A stretch of DNA of 64,000 bases, taken from NCBI RefSeq assembly GCF_000380965.1, contig NZ_KB905551.1, positions 1 through 64,000 of the forward strand. The letters run 5' to 3'. The notes beneath the pieces are model-generated. The model searched no databases. It had not been told where the DNA came from and was given only the letters and a program-made list of their open reading frames with translations. This document shows positions 1-8,940 of the stretch, piece after piece. The position numbers were made by a program, and so were the translations under genes. This DNA comes from Paenibacillus ginsengihumi DSM 21568. Lineage in GTDB: Bacteria; Bacillota; Bacilli; Paenibacillales; NBRC-103111. How positions within the stretch are numbered: position 1 is the stretch's first letter; each line of letters begins with the position of its first letter.

Positions 1-68
1 CTGTACACAAGCCGTACCTGGCCGCCTCGCTTTTACTGTACACAAGCCGTACCTGGCCGCCTCGCTTT
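1..68. repeat. 33-bp direct repeat, two copies, 3' of the deacetylase gene
   Basis: A 33-base unit beginning CTGTACACAAGCC occupies 1-33 and is repeated exactly at 36-68 with a two-base spacer (35-bp period). The array may continue to the left of the window. It ends three bases before the stop codon of the minus-strand deacetylase gene at 72, so it lies in that gene's 3' untranslated region. Confidence 0.9.
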
Positions 69-71
69 GCC

Positions 72-872
72 TTACGCCAGCCGAAGCTGGTCGCCGCCCT
101 TCACCTCGATGATCCGCTGATCCACGCTCAGCCATACGGACTGGGCGGACGGGTTGTGCACGAACTCGCAGGAGGCGGAGAAGCGCAGCCGCTGGAACGC
201 TTTCACATAATCGACGATTTCGATATTTGTCGCATACCAGATGTCGTCGCGGCCGCCGATAAATTCGCAGAACTGCTCGATCAGTTCCCAGTTGTCGTCG
301 TTGTCGAATTCGTAGCTGTGTCCCCAGACATACATCATATACAAATATTGGGTCTTGTTCAGCGCGACGAACTGCTCCGCATGCTTCATCAGATCGCGGT
401 TATGGTGACACGTCGGCTTCCACTCCAGCCAGTCGTCAGGCATGCCGAATTGGCCGGTCGTCTGCACGACGCGCGCGTATTCAATGCCGAGATGCGGCAG
501 CATCTCCTTGATCTGCGCGCTGTACGATCCGTTCGGGTAAGACATCCCTCTGACGGTATAGCCGAATATCCGCTCCAGCGTCTTGCGGTCCTCGAATATC
601 TCGCTCACCAGCAGCTCCTTCGGGCAGCGGGCGATCGTCGGATGCGTAACGGTGTGCGCCGATACCTCGTGACCTTCGTAAACCTTGACGGCTTCCTCCA
701 CCGTCAGCCGGTCATTCGTGCCAAACATGCCGGAATTAATATGGAACGTTCCTTTGATGCCGTGCCGGTTAAACAGCCCGGCCAGCCGCACGTCCGCTCT
801 TCTTCCGTCGTCGTAGCTCATTGTCAGCACTTTATGCTTGCCTTGCGGAAACGTCATCAATATTTTAGGCAT
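72..872 (-). CDS. polysaccharide deacetylase family protein (NodB domain)
   Basis: 266 residues with the NodB homology signature of carbohydrate esterase family 4: SYDDG near residues 19-23 (motif 1, catalytic Asp and metal-binding Asp), HTVTHP near 73-78 (motif 2, two metal-binding His) and SYPNG further on in place of the motif 3 RxPxG segment. The family removes N- or O-acetyl groups from glycans. There is no signal peptide, so it probably acts in the cytoplasm on imported oligosaccharides, unlike the secreted peptidoglycan deacetylases. A clear GAGGTGA site precedes the ATG at 872. It is the last gene seen of the minus-strand glycan cluster, about 300 bases downstream of a solute-binding protein gene. 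The substrate cannot be read from the sequence. Confidence 0.88.
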   Translation of the reverse strand: MPKILMTFPQGKHKVLTMSYDDGRRADVRLAGLFNRHGIKGTFHINSGMFGTNDRLTVEEAVKVYEGHEVSAHTVTHPTIARCPKELLVSEIFEDRKTLERIFGYTVRGMSYPNGSYSAQIKEMLPHLGIEYARVVQTTGQFGMPDDWLEWKPTCHHNRDLMKHAEQFVALNKTQYLYMMYVWGHSYEFDNDDNWELIEQFCEFIGGRDDIWYATNIEIVDYVKAFQRLRFSASCEFVHNPSAQSVWLSVDQRIIEVKGGDQLRLA

Positions 873-1181
873 GATCGATTCACCTCAGTTAGATATATAT
901 GATTGCCGCCGTCTCCGGAATAATCGTATTCTCCCGCAGCCGTCTGTTCGCTCGCCTTATGTACTTCGCCGCCAGAACGCCCAAATCCTTCCGGTCGGGC
1001 AGGCCGCCTCCCTGCGGGAGCGGGCATTTTTAGCCCACCTGGGCTCACACAAGCCTGAACAGGCAGCGCAGGCACGGCGTCTCACGATGGCTGCCAAGCA
1101 ATAGCAAGGGACTGCCTCCCAAATGAAAGCCGGAAGACAGCCCCTTCTCCAATGCTGCGCTTTATTTCTTGCCGTCGGCGC
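873..1181. other. intergenic, deacetylase / solute-binding protein
   Basis: 309 bases without a convincing gene. Next to the solute-binding protein gene it holds an imperfect inverted repeat described separately. The rest is GC-rich sequence with no codon bias or start signal that I can support. Confidence 0.5.
1104..1148 (-). terminator. possible transcription terminator after solute-binding protein gene
   Basis: Read on the minus strand, AAGGGGCTGTCTTCC pairs, with several G-U pairs, with GGGAGGCAGTCCCTT across a short loop. The T-run after the stem is poor, so it may be a weak or factor-assisted terminator. Its position some 30 bases after the stop codon supports the call. Confidence 0.45.
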
Positions 1182-2495
1182 TTATTTCTTCGCGTCCTCG
1201 ATCTTCTTGTTCGTCTCCTCCTCGGTCGCCCGGAAAATCGTGTTGTAATCGCCAGTCAGCACGACTTTCGGCACCGTTTTCGCATACGGCGTCAGCAGCG
1301 TTCTATCGTAACGGGATTTGAACGGAATCGGCGCAAAATCGTTATAGAACGACGCCGCCAAATTTTTGTCCTTGAATACGCTTTCTTGTCCGTAAGCCTT
1401 AATCACCGCATCGTCGTTCAACACGGGCATGACGCCTTGCTTGGACAGCTTCGTCTGCATTTCCTCAGACAGCAGGTAAGCGATCACCTTCATCGCCTGC
1501 TCCGGCTGCTTCGACATCGAGGTTACCGTAAAATACGTCGGATAAGCTTGCGATCCGAGCTTGGGGTTCGATTCGAACGTCGGAAGCGATACCATATCCC
1601 AGTTCATCGCCTTGAATTCATCCGGGAATACGAAGACGATGGAGGACAGCCAGGCGAACATCGCCAGGTCCCGATCCTGCAAAAATTCGATGCGATAAGG
1701 CAGCTTATCTTTATGCTCCTTCATATAATCGGTGTATCCCGCCGCCTTGCTCGGCCCGACGAAAACGGTGTCAAAAAGCTGTTTCCAACGCTCGTCGCTG
1801 AAGATTGTCGCCTTCTCCGTCGCCTGGTCCACAAACGGAATCGACAGCTGGTTCATCGACAGCATATGCGTCTCGGAGGAGGACAGGCCGACATACTGCT
1901 TCTGATCGAACCGGGTCAGCTGCGCCGCAAGCGCGCTCGCTTCCGTCCAGGTCATGCCGTCCTGCGGGTAAGGCACGCCGAATTTATCGAAAATATCCTT
2001 GTTGTAATACAGCACCATGTTGTTGTTGAAGACCGGAATCCCATAAATTTTATCCGGCGAAATCAGCTTGACGGAATCCGCAACCGTCGGCTCGATCTTG
2101 GCAAAGTCGATGTTGTGCTTCTTAACCAGCTCCGTCATGTCGAATTCGAGGCCGTTGTCAAGCAGCGTCGAGGCAAAACCGCCGATAGAATCCCAATAGA
2201 TGTCGATCGTCTCGCCGGAGGTCAGCAGTTCCTTGATGCCGTAATCCTTTTGGCTCTGAATGTACTTGATCGTATAATTGGGGAACTTTTCTTTTAAAGC
2301 GTTGCCAAAACGTTCGTTCCAGCTTTCCACGGAGTCTCCGCTCGTGGAAAAAACAACCAGGTTAGCGATTTCATTTTCTTGGCCAGCTTCGGCAGCAGGC
2401 TTGTTCTCTCCGCCGCCTCCTCCGCCGCAAGCCCCCAAAAATACGGAGCATGCGACAGGCACGGCAACTGCAGGCTTGAACCAGTGACGTTTCAT
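1182..2495 (-). CDS. extracellular solute-binding lipoprotein of a sugar ABC importer
   Basis: 437 residues from the chosen ATG at 2495, which follows a GGTGGGGG ribosome site; an in-frame ATG at 2513 has no such site. The N-terminus is basic, then hydrophobic, and ends in LGAC followed by a glycine run, a typical lipobox, so the protein should be anchored outside the membrane. The fold is that of family 1 solute-binding proteins, with the characteristic NKDIFDKFGVPYP and DGMTWTEA segments. It is clearly paralogous to the lipoprotein at 10925-12244, including the C-terminal YNDFAPIPF / YNKFAPISP block. No permease gene lies nearby, so the partner permeases must be encoded elsewhere. The sugar bound is unknown. 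Confidence 0.92.
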   Translation of the reverse strand: MKRHWFKPAVAVPVACSVFLGACGGGGGGENKPAAEAGQENEIANLVVFSTSGDSVESWNERFGNALKEKFPNYTIKYIQSQKDYGIKELLTSGETIDIYWDSIGGFASTLLDNGLEFDMTELVKKHNIDFAKIEPTVADSVKLISPDKIYGIPVFNNNMVLYYNKDIFDKFGVPYPQDGMTWTEASALAAQLTRFDQKQYVGLSSSETHMLSMNQLSIPFVDQATEKATIFSDERWKQLFDTVFVGPSKAAGYTDYMKEHKDKLPYRIEFLQDRDLAMFAWLSSIVFVFPDEFKAMNWDMVSLPTFESNPKLGSQAYPTYFTVTSMSKQPEQAMKVIAYLLSEEMQTKLSKQGVMPVLNDDAVIKAYGQESVFKDKNLAASFYNDFAPIPFKSRYDRTLLTPYAKTVPKVVLTGDYNTIFRATEEETNKKIEDAKK

Positions 2496-2569
2496 TTTAC
2501 ATTCCCCCACCATAATAAATTAATAGATTATCCCTAAATGCGACGAAACCCTTCGGCGCATTTTCTATA

Positions 2570-2617
2570 CCGCAGGTGACGAGCGATGATGCAACGATTC
2601 GTTCGTCATAGGGCATC
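2570..2617 (-). repeat. TGACGAAC-hairpin dispersed repeat, partial copy
   Basis: Minus-strand member of a family also found at 32329-32414, 35066-35228, 50704-50760 and 51470-51612. It shares the CCGCAGGTGACGA and GTTCGTCAT elements. It lies between a solute-binding protein gene and a glycosidase gene, upstream of the former. Confidence 0.55.
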
Positions 2618-2670
2618 TCAACGGGGATAACACCGCAGCCTGTCTTTCATGCAAAATATGTCTATAAACA

Positions 2671-2719
2671 GCCGCTGGCTGCCGACGGCCGCGCAAAGCT
2701 CCGCACGTCAGCCAGCGGC
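2671..2719 (-). terminator. hairpin after GH106-like glycosidase gene
   Basis: GCCGCTGGCTG (2671-2681) and CAGCCAGCGGC (2709-2719) form a perfect 11-bp stem with a 27-base loop. Read on the minus strand it follows the stop codon at 2725 directly and is followed by TGTTTAT. This is a plausible terminator separating the glycosidase operon from the solute-binding protein gene. Confidence 0.5.
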
Positions 2720-2724
2720 GGCGG

Positions 2725-5196
2725 TCACGGCGTCAAGGAGACGGTAACCGGACCGAGCAGTCCCGACGGCAATGTCACCTTGTCGTAACGGTTCGCCAAA
2801 CTGTTCGTCACGTCGATCCTCAGCTCGTTGTCGCCTTCCTTCAGCAAGGAAGAAATGTCGAACGTATAAGGCTTCCACATCCGGACGCCGGCGGCCCGGC
2901 CGTTCACCCATACCTCAGCCAGCTCGAAGGCGTCGCCGAGATCGAGCACCGCTTTGCGGGACAGTTGCTCTTTCGTTAGTTCAATCGTCTGCAGGTAGGT
3001 GAACGTACCCGAGTAATGCTCTTTCCCCTCGAGCTGCGTCCAGGAGCCGAGGCTTCCGGGCAGCGGCTCGCCGCCGGTCTCCCCGATCCGCCAGCCGTCC
3101 GTCAGGGCGATGACCGCGGCCGGTTCGGCCGCGCTCCGCGGCTCTTCCTGCCGCAATTCAGGCGCTTCGCCCGGATCGATGCGGACGATCAGGCTTTGTC
3201 TCCGCTCCAGCCGAATCGGCAGCTTCATGCCTTCTTCCGCGAGCGCGACCTGCGCCGGAGATATCGTTCCTTCCCACGCATCCCACAGCTCCGCCCGGCC
3301 CGTGACCCGAACCGTTGCCTCGCCCTCGTACGCCACCTCCCCTTCGTTCACCAGCAAGATGAAGTGGCTGCCTTCCTTCACGACATGGCTGACGCGAATA
3401 TCCGTCGCGGCCGGCTGCAGCTCGATATCCCTGCGAACATAGCGGTCCAGCACGGAGACGATCTGCTCCGGGTCGACTATCCGGTCGGCCGCCTTAAATT
3501 CCTCCCCGGTCGGTCCCGTCGCCGCATCCAGGCAAATGACCAGCCCGCCCTGCGCCGTGAAGCGGCCCACGGCCCGCCGCGTTTCCGGCTCCAGTCGCGT
3601 CTCGTCCTCGATCAGCAGCACCAAATACGTCTGGGAGGCGATGCGAATTTGCCCTTCCTCAAGCAGACAATCGGAGATGAGCAGACGCTCTTCCAGGTAG
3701 TTGAACTCCCGTTGCGCCGTATAGAGCGGCTTCGTCAGGCGCCACGGCAGCTCGTCTTCGCGGCACAGCACCGCGATCGGAGTCACGTTGACGCTGTCGG
3801 TCATCAGCCAGCTCAGCCGTTTCATATACTGGGCGAACTGGCGGTAATGCGGCCACCATATATTGTTCGGCCCGACATCCGGCGGGCGCTCGAACAAGCG
3901 GCGCGGCCCGTCGATGGAGTAATAGAAAGCATGCGGGCATAGCAGATTGACGCCGCGGACGGCCAGCCAGTCGATGTACCATTTCATGTCGCCGCCGCTC
4001 AGCGCCCAGCCTCCGCCGGGGCTGCACACGCCCAAAAATTCGTTCAGATTGCGGCGTCTTGCGCGGTGTCTCGCCGCATCGGAGGAGCATTTGGCGGCGG
4101 TGCTGTGCTTCCCTTCCAGCGCCAGTCCGTTCTCGGGAGCGACCCAGCGCCAGACGACGTCCTGCCCGGGGATCTGAAAATGCTCGAGCAGCCCGATATC
4201 ATCGCTTGCGGCCGGATGGCCGGTCAGCGCAATGCCGTGCGCCTCGCACCACTCGCTGAGCGGCTTGTAGTACGAGCTGGAGAGCCGCTCGTTGACCGCC
4301 CTGCGGTACGTCCGCCGGACGAAGAACGACTCGGGCGTATCGAACCATAGCAGGGAAAGCTCCGTTTCGCGGCCGCCTGCGCGGACAAAATCGTCGAGAA
4401 AATGATTCGTCCAGGCGCGCAGCCCTTTCGCATGGCGGCGGCCGAGAATATCCGGCTCGTCGGTGAACATGGCGCGAATCGTCGTCCCGAAGTACGATCC
4501 TACCCGCTCATAATAACGGTCGTGCGTAATCCGGATGAACTTGGCGGTCGCTTCCGGGTTCATCAGGTCTGCCGAAGCCGGAGCGTTCGGCTCTCCGTCG
4601 TCCTCGCCGAAATGAATGCCGCGGATGGTGCCTCCCGAATACGTCTCGACGAACAGCAGTATCGCGCCTTGCCGGTCCGCCGGGGCGTCATAGCGGATGA
4701 GGCCGTCCTCCGCGGCAAGCAGCGCCGCTTCCTCCGTCTGCGGCATGCGCTCCTCTCCCATCGGCACCGCCTGCGCCGATACGAGCACATCGCCCGGACG
4801 CAGCACGTCGGACAGCCGGACCGCCTCGCTCCAGTCGAATTCCAGCATGCGCAGCCCGCGGCTGGCGTACTCGGGATTGTCCCGCACGACGCGGCCTTGC
4901 GCCGAGCCGGACGGGTACATCGCCTCGTCATAGAGGATGACCTGCATGCCGAGCGAAGCCGCTTCCTTGACGGCCGCCTCCACCAAATCCATATATTTGT
5001 CGGACAAATAAGGTATCGTCTCCGGAATGCCGATCCGCGGGTGAATGACGAAGCCCATCACTCCTTTGTCGGCAAAATCGCGAATTTGCGCAACCAGCTT
5101 TTCCGCGGTCAAGTCGTCGTTCCAAAACCAGAAAGGAATAGGAGTAAACTCGTCGTCCGGATGCAAAAATGACTGGCGCAAAGCTGAAGCTTCCAT
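2725..5196 (-). CDS. glycoside hydrolase, GH106 (alpha-L-rhamnosidase)-like
   Basis: 823 residues. The N-terminus carries the PFWFWNDDL opening and a KGVMGFVIHPRIG stretch typical of large glycosyl hydrolases related to GH106, probably a TIM-barrel catalytic part. The last 130 residues form a sugar-binding jelly roll of the GH2/galactose-binding type (LDLGDAFELAEVWVNGR, then GDNELRIDVTNSLANRY). GH106 enzymes remove terminal alpha-L-rhamnose from plant polysaccharides. There is no signal peptide, so it should act on imported oligosaccharides. The ATG at 5196 follows AAAGGAGAG. It lies 46 bases after the GH95 gene in the same operon. The family assignment is from motif memory and the catalytic residues were not identified, so another clan A specificity is possible. 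Confidence 0.75.
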   Translation of the reverse strand: MEASALRQSFLHPDDEFTPIPFWFWNDDLTAEKLVAQIRDFADKGVMGFVIHPRIGIPETIPYLSDKYMDLVEAAVKEAASLGMQVILYDEAMYPSGSAQGRVVRDNPEYASRGLRMLEFDWSEAVRLSDVLRPGDVLVSAQAVPMGEERMPQTEEAALLAAEDGLIRYDAPADRQGAILLFVETYSGGTIRGIHFGEDDGEPNAPASADLMNPEATAKFIRITHDRYYERVGSYFGTTIRAMFTDEPDILGRRHAKGLRAWTNHFLDDFVRAGGRETELSLLWFDTPESFFVRRTYRRAVNERLSSSYYKPLSEWCEAHGIALTGHPAASDDIGLLEHFQIPGQDVVWRWVAPENGLALEGKHSTAAKCSSDAARHRARRRNLNEFLGVCSPGGGWALSGGDMKWYIDWLAVRGVNLLCPHAFYYSIDGPRRLFERPPDVGPNNIWWPHYRQFAQYMKRLSWLMTDSVNVTPIAVLCREDELPWRLTKPLYTAQREFNYLEERLLISDCLLEEGQIRIASQTYLVLLIEDETRLEPETRRAVGRFTAQGGLVICLDAATGPTGEEFKAADRIVDPEQIVSVLDRYVRRDIELQPAATDIRVSHVVKEGSHFILLVNEGEVAYEGEATVRVTGRAELWDAWEGTISPAQVALAEEGMKLPIRLERRQSLIVRIDPGEAPELRQEEPRSAAEPAAVIALTDGWRIGETGGEPLPGSLGSWTQLEGKEHYSGTFTYLQTIELTKEQLSRKAVLDLGDAFELAEVWVNGRAAGVRMWKPYTFDISSLLKEGDNELRIDVTNSLANRYDKVTLPSGLLGPVTVSLTP

Positions 5197-5242
5197 CGTT
5201 CACTCTCCTTTCTTTTGTCGTATATGCCGATCTGGTTGTCGT

Positions 5243-7690
5243 TTATGCCGATCCGGCGGCAATCGTCAGCCGGCTGCCGGGCGCCATCCGGATCACTGCG
5301 CGATGCGGCCCGGCGGCCTGCGCCTCCGCCTCGCCTGCAGCCTCCCAAGTCCACTCGCCGGCCCATGCGGGCAGGCGCAGAACAAGCTCGGTTTTCCGCT
5401 CCGCCTTCAGCTCGGCCACGAGCCGCCCCTGATCCCGGTTCCACGCGAAAGCGATGCTCCCCGTGCATAAGCGAAGCCCGCGCGCCTCCCCCGCGTTCCA
5501 GGCTTGCGGCAGCGAAGGAAGCAGCTTGACGGTGCCGGGCGAGACGTACAGGAGCATTTCCTGCACGGCCGAGACCCAGCCGAGATTGGCGTCCATTTGC
5601 ACGGGAGCTCGCCGATAATTCAAGGATATGCCCATCTGCCGCCAATCGTTATGCACCGTATAGAAGTTGTTCAGCAGGCACGAGCGAGCGAGCAGCGACA
5701 AGCATTCCAGCGCAAGCTCCCCTTCCTCCATGCGCGCGTAAATGTTGGCCAGATGGGCGAACGACCAGGCGGTCTGATCGCCGATGCCGATCACGAGCCG
5801 GCGGCGCACCGCTTCGGCGAACGCCACAAACAGCGCGGCGTCCTTCTCCCGGGTAATCTCATGCGCCGGAAACACCGGGTAAATGTGGGAGATATGCCGG
5901 TGCCGGTAACGGTCCTGAAAATCCGGATGCATCCATTCCTTGACGGCTCCGTCCTCATTGATCTGATATTCCGGGATGCGCGCCAGCATCTCCTCCCACC
6001 GGCCGATCTCGCCCGCGTAAACGCCGGCGATCCGGCTGCCCTCGATCAGCTGCGTCAGCAGCTCCTTGGCGATGGCGAAGTCGAGCGTAGCGTTGATCGC
6101 GGAAGGCATCGGGTGCCCTACGCCGCCGAACGTATGGTTTTCCGGCATGAAGTTGCCCGGCGTATTTTCTGGCGAAACCGACGGATACGACAGCAGCTTG
6201 CCGTCGCCAGCGACGACGAAGAAATCTTCATAGAACAGCGCAGCTTCCCGCATAAAGGGCAGCGCCCGTTCGCGGAGAAAGCTTTCGTCGCCGGTGAACA
6301 GGTAATAATCGTAGAAATGACGGGCCAGCCATCCGGCAGCGCCGGTCCAGTTCAGGATGACCGGCACGACCTGAAACGGCGTCGCATTGCCCGGCGTCGT
6401 CCCGGCCGGAATGAAGATGCCGCGGCAGCCGAACAGCTTCCGCGCGTTGTCCCGGAACTGCTCCATTCGCTCCTCGTAATAGCGGAACATGGGCAGCGCC
6501 AACGCGGACAGGCCGCCGACATCGGTGTGCCAGTACATCATCTGCACATTTTCGTTCGCCATCAGATGGCTCCAGACGGCCTTGTAATCGCCGCACCACA
6601 GCCCGTAGAGCGGAATGGGCAGGCCGTCCTCGCGGGTGCCGGAGATGAACAAATACCGGCCGTAAGCCCACATCGTCTCGGCAAGGCCTGGCGGAAGCTC
6701 GCCTTCATAGGCTTCCAGCAGCCACTCCTCGTTGGATCGGTCCGCCTCGGACTCGTCCTGAAGGCGAATCGCCGCCGACCGGAACAGCGGGCCGTGAACC
6801 GCTGCGTGCCGCTGCATGAGCTCCGCGTAAGCCTGCCCGATAGCGGCCAGCTCCCGCTCCAGCCGCAGCCAGTCCCGCTCGCGCTCGCCTTTGACGAATA
6901 CCTTGATCAAGAGCAGCGCGGAATCCGCTCCGCTGACCGCGATCTTATCCCGGCCCGCCGTCATCGTACCGCCCTGCGGAATGACGCGAAGCACGGCTCC
7001 GAAATCGAGCCCGTCGTCGTTCTTGGCGGCGTAGCGGATATAGCCGTCTGCCGCCAACACGGCCGTCGACACGGCCGCCGATTCCTCCACGCATTTCGGA
7101 ATGCCCGGCGAGGCAGCCTCGCCCTTCTGATGCGGCTTCAGCTCCAGCTCGGCAGCGACGGAGCCCTTGCGGCTGCCGCGCAGCTCGCAGACGATTACAT
7201 CGTCCTTGCGGGAGACGAACAGCGCGCGCTCGTACGCGTCGCTGCCTTCCTCCCAGCGGACGGACACTTCGCCGCTCTCCATATCGAGCGTGCGCCGGTA
7301 CCGGCGAAACCCGCTGTCGACCGGGCGGCGAATGTTCAGATCGGCCAGCGGCAGCGGCGTCTCGCGCACCGATTCGTAGCCGAGCCTGCCGAGCGTCTCG
7401 GCCAGATGCGCGCTCGCCTCGCGGTATTGGCCCTGATCCATCATTCGCCGCACCTCGGGCAGCGTGTGGCTGACGTCGGGCAGCTCGCCCGGCTTGCCGC
7501 CATACCACAGCTCGCCGTGATTGATCAGCACGGTCTCGCTGCTAACGGCGCCGTATACTGCCGCCCCGACGATCCCGTTGCCCGAAGGCAGCGCTTCCCG
7601 CCACGCATTGCCCCACCAGGAGGCCGGCGTCCGGAGCACGAGCCGATTGCGCCCGCGCGCGGACCCGCCGCTGCGATTGTCGTCTTTCAT
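5243..7690 (-). CDS. glycoside hydrolase family 95 (alpha-L-fucosidase/galactosidase-like)
   Basis: 815 residues. The N-terminal domain shows the GH95 hallmark around residues 25-60 (WREALPSGNGIVGAAVYG, then LINHGELWYGG). It is followed by a helical (alpha/alpha)6 catalytic part containing ENTPGNFMP and HRHISHIYPVFP, and a short C-terminal beta domain. GH95 inverting enzymes release terminal alpha-1,2-L-fucose or L-galactose, for example from xyloglucan. No signal peptide, so probably intracellular. The ATG follows AAGGAGAG. The gene is separated by 18 bases from the upstream DUF6807 gene and 46 from the GH106-like gene downstream, so the three are co-transcribed. The exact linkage cleaved is not predictable here. 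Confidence 0.88.
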   Translation of the reverse strand: MKDDNRSGGSARGRNRLVLRTPASWWGNAWREALPSGNGIVGAAVYGAVSSETVLINHGELWYGGKPGELPDVSHTLPEVRRMMDQGQYREASAHLAETLGRLGYESVRETPLPLADLNIRRPVDSGFRRYRRTLDMESGEVSVRWEEGSDAYERALFVSRKDDVIVCELRGSRKGSVAAELELKPHQKGEAASPGIPKCVEESAAVSTAVLAADGYIRYAAKNDDGLDFGAVLRVIPQGGTMTAGRDKIAVSGADSALLLIKVFVKGERERDWLRLERELAAIGQAYAELMQRHAAVHGPLFRSAAIRLQDESEADRSNEEWLLEAYEGELPPGLAETMWAYGRYLFISGTREDGLPIPLYGLWCGDYKAVWSHLMANENVQMMYWHTDVGGLSALALPMFRYYEERMEQFRDNARKLFGCRGIFIPAGTTPGNATPFQVVPVILNWTGAAGWLARHFYDYYLFTGDESFLRERALPFMREAALFYEDFFVVAGDGKLLSYPSVSPENTPGNFMPENHTFGGVGHPMPSAINATLDFAIAKELLTQLIEGSRIAGVYAGEIGRWEEMLARIPEYQINEDGAVKEWMHPDFQDRYRHRHISHIYPVFPAHEITREKDAALFVAFAEAVRRRLVIGIGDQTAWSFAHLANIYARMEEGELALECLSLLARSCLLNNFYTVHNDWRQMGISLNYRRAPVQMDANLGWVSAVQEMLLYVSPGTVKLLPSLPQAWNAGEARGLRLCTGSIAFAWNRDQGRLVAELKAERKTELVLRLPAWAGEWTWEAAGEAEAQAAGPHRAVIRMAPGSRLTIAAGSA

Positions 7691-7708
7691 GCTGCTCTCT
7701 CCTTGCCG

Positions 7709-8839
7709 TTACGGACTGATCAGCGCCACCTTCGGCGGATGAATGTAGTCCTGATATTTGTCGGCCACTTTCGCGACGGCCGCGTCGCCTTCATGAAAGT
7801 ACATCCGGTGCCGGTACGCGATCGATTGCCCCTTCTGCAGCAGCTTGCCGCCCAGGAAGTACAGGTTGTTGGCGGCCAGCAGCCCGTAATCGCGCACATG
7901 CCAGTACGTCGGGTAATCGACGTTGTCCGGATGGTCGAAGGCGGCGATGCCGAGCGTATGCCCGCCGACCTGGCCGTAATAGTCGCACCACGGCGCGCGC
8001 CGGCCCCAGCATTCCGCCTCGCCGATGGAGCCGTAAGCGTTGACGATTGTCCCGCCGCTTTCCGCCTTCATCGACTCCGCGACGCGAATGCCGAGCGGGC
8101 CGGCCTCCTTGGTCGCGCCGAATTCGACGCGCCCGAGCGCCGTCATCACAGAATCCATGTCGACGATGCGGCCGCCGGACGGCGTCCGGTAGAACGTCAT
8201 CGTCCGCGTCTCCTCCAGCTGCGGCTTGCCGGCAAAGCTGCACCACTGCTGCTTCGACACAAGCCGCGCCAGCACCGGGCCATCGGCGGCTTCGACGGAG
8301 CCGAGAACCCGCTGCTTGCCGTGCCTGTCCTTCGGCTCGTTCCACAGATCGATGCCGTTCACGTCGCCTATGGCGAACCAGACAGAACGGTGATGCGGAT
8401 GCTCCGTCGTTTCGAAATCGAGACGGGTAAAGCTCTCGCCATACGGCCCCATCATCGGGCCGAGATAAGGCTTCGCCAGCTCCGGATCGGTCACGTACGA
8501 AGTGAAGTAGGCGCCGTCGATCTCCACATCGAACCGGTGCTCTTTCCGGACCACCCGTACTCCACCCTGGCCTTCTGCCGCGTCCCCCTCAGAGGAAGCG
8601 ACGGTTAAGGCGAGCGTCTCGCCCGCAGGCAGCCGATCGACGATCCAATGCAGAATGAACTGGCCATCCTTCAGTTCGCTTTGCACCGGGATCAAGCGGC
8701 CGTCTTCGGCAATCATCCGCAGCGGTCTGTCGCCGGCTCCCTTTAGCTGCGGCGAATCGGCCGGCAAGCCGAACGCCACCGGACAATTCTCGCGGTCGTG
8801 CCGGCCGGCCTGCACAGTAAGCTTGAACAATTCGGACAT
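7709..8839 (-). CDS. PmoA-family (DUF6807) protein
   Basis: 376 residues matching the family annotated as PmoA or DUF6807, recognised by the central HHRSVWFAIGDVNGIDLW segment and the repeated beta-rich layout. Despite the name, nothing here suggests methane oxidation: these proteins occur next to Gfo/Idh oxidoreductases and sugar isomerases in glycan-use clusters, as they do here, and probably act on sugars. No signal peptide or membrane segment. The ATG at 8839 follows GAGGAGAACCTGA. It is the first of three tightly spaced genes (DUF6807, GH95, GH106-like), 101 bases after the isomerase gene. The biochemical role is unknown. Confidence 0.8.
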   Translation of the reverse strand: MSELFKLTVQAGRHDRENCPVAFGLPADSPQLKGAGDRPLRMIAEDGRLIPVQSELKDGQFILHWIVDRLPAGETLALTVASSEGDAAEGQGGVRVVRKEHRFDVEIDGAYFTSYVTDPELAKPYLGPMMGPYGESFTRLDFETTEHPHHRSVWFAIGDVNGIDLWNEPKDRHGKQRVLGSVEAADGPVLARLVSKQQWCSFAGKPQLEETRTMTFYRTPSGGRIVDMDSVMTALGRVEFGATKEAGPLGIRVAESMKAESGGTIVNAYGSIGEAECWGRRAPWCDYYGQVGGHTLGIAAFDHPDNVDYPTYWHVRDYGLLAANNLYFLGGKLLQKGQSIAYRHRMYFHEGDAAVAKVADKYQDYIHPPKVALISP

Positions 8840-8940
8840 ATTCAGGTTCTCCTCTGTCGTATTTATTGGGCGTCTTTTTATTCAACATGGGGTCAAGAGC
8901 CGCTCGCGGCCAATGACGAAAAACGCTTCGTCAGAGACGT

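Noticed and set aside
5504-8608. A plus-strand open frame of 1034 codons opposite the GH95 and DUF6807 genes
   Set aside because: It is antisense to two well-supported glycosidase-cluster genes; the long opening is a product of high GC and codon bias, with no ribosome site and Arg/Pro-rich translation.
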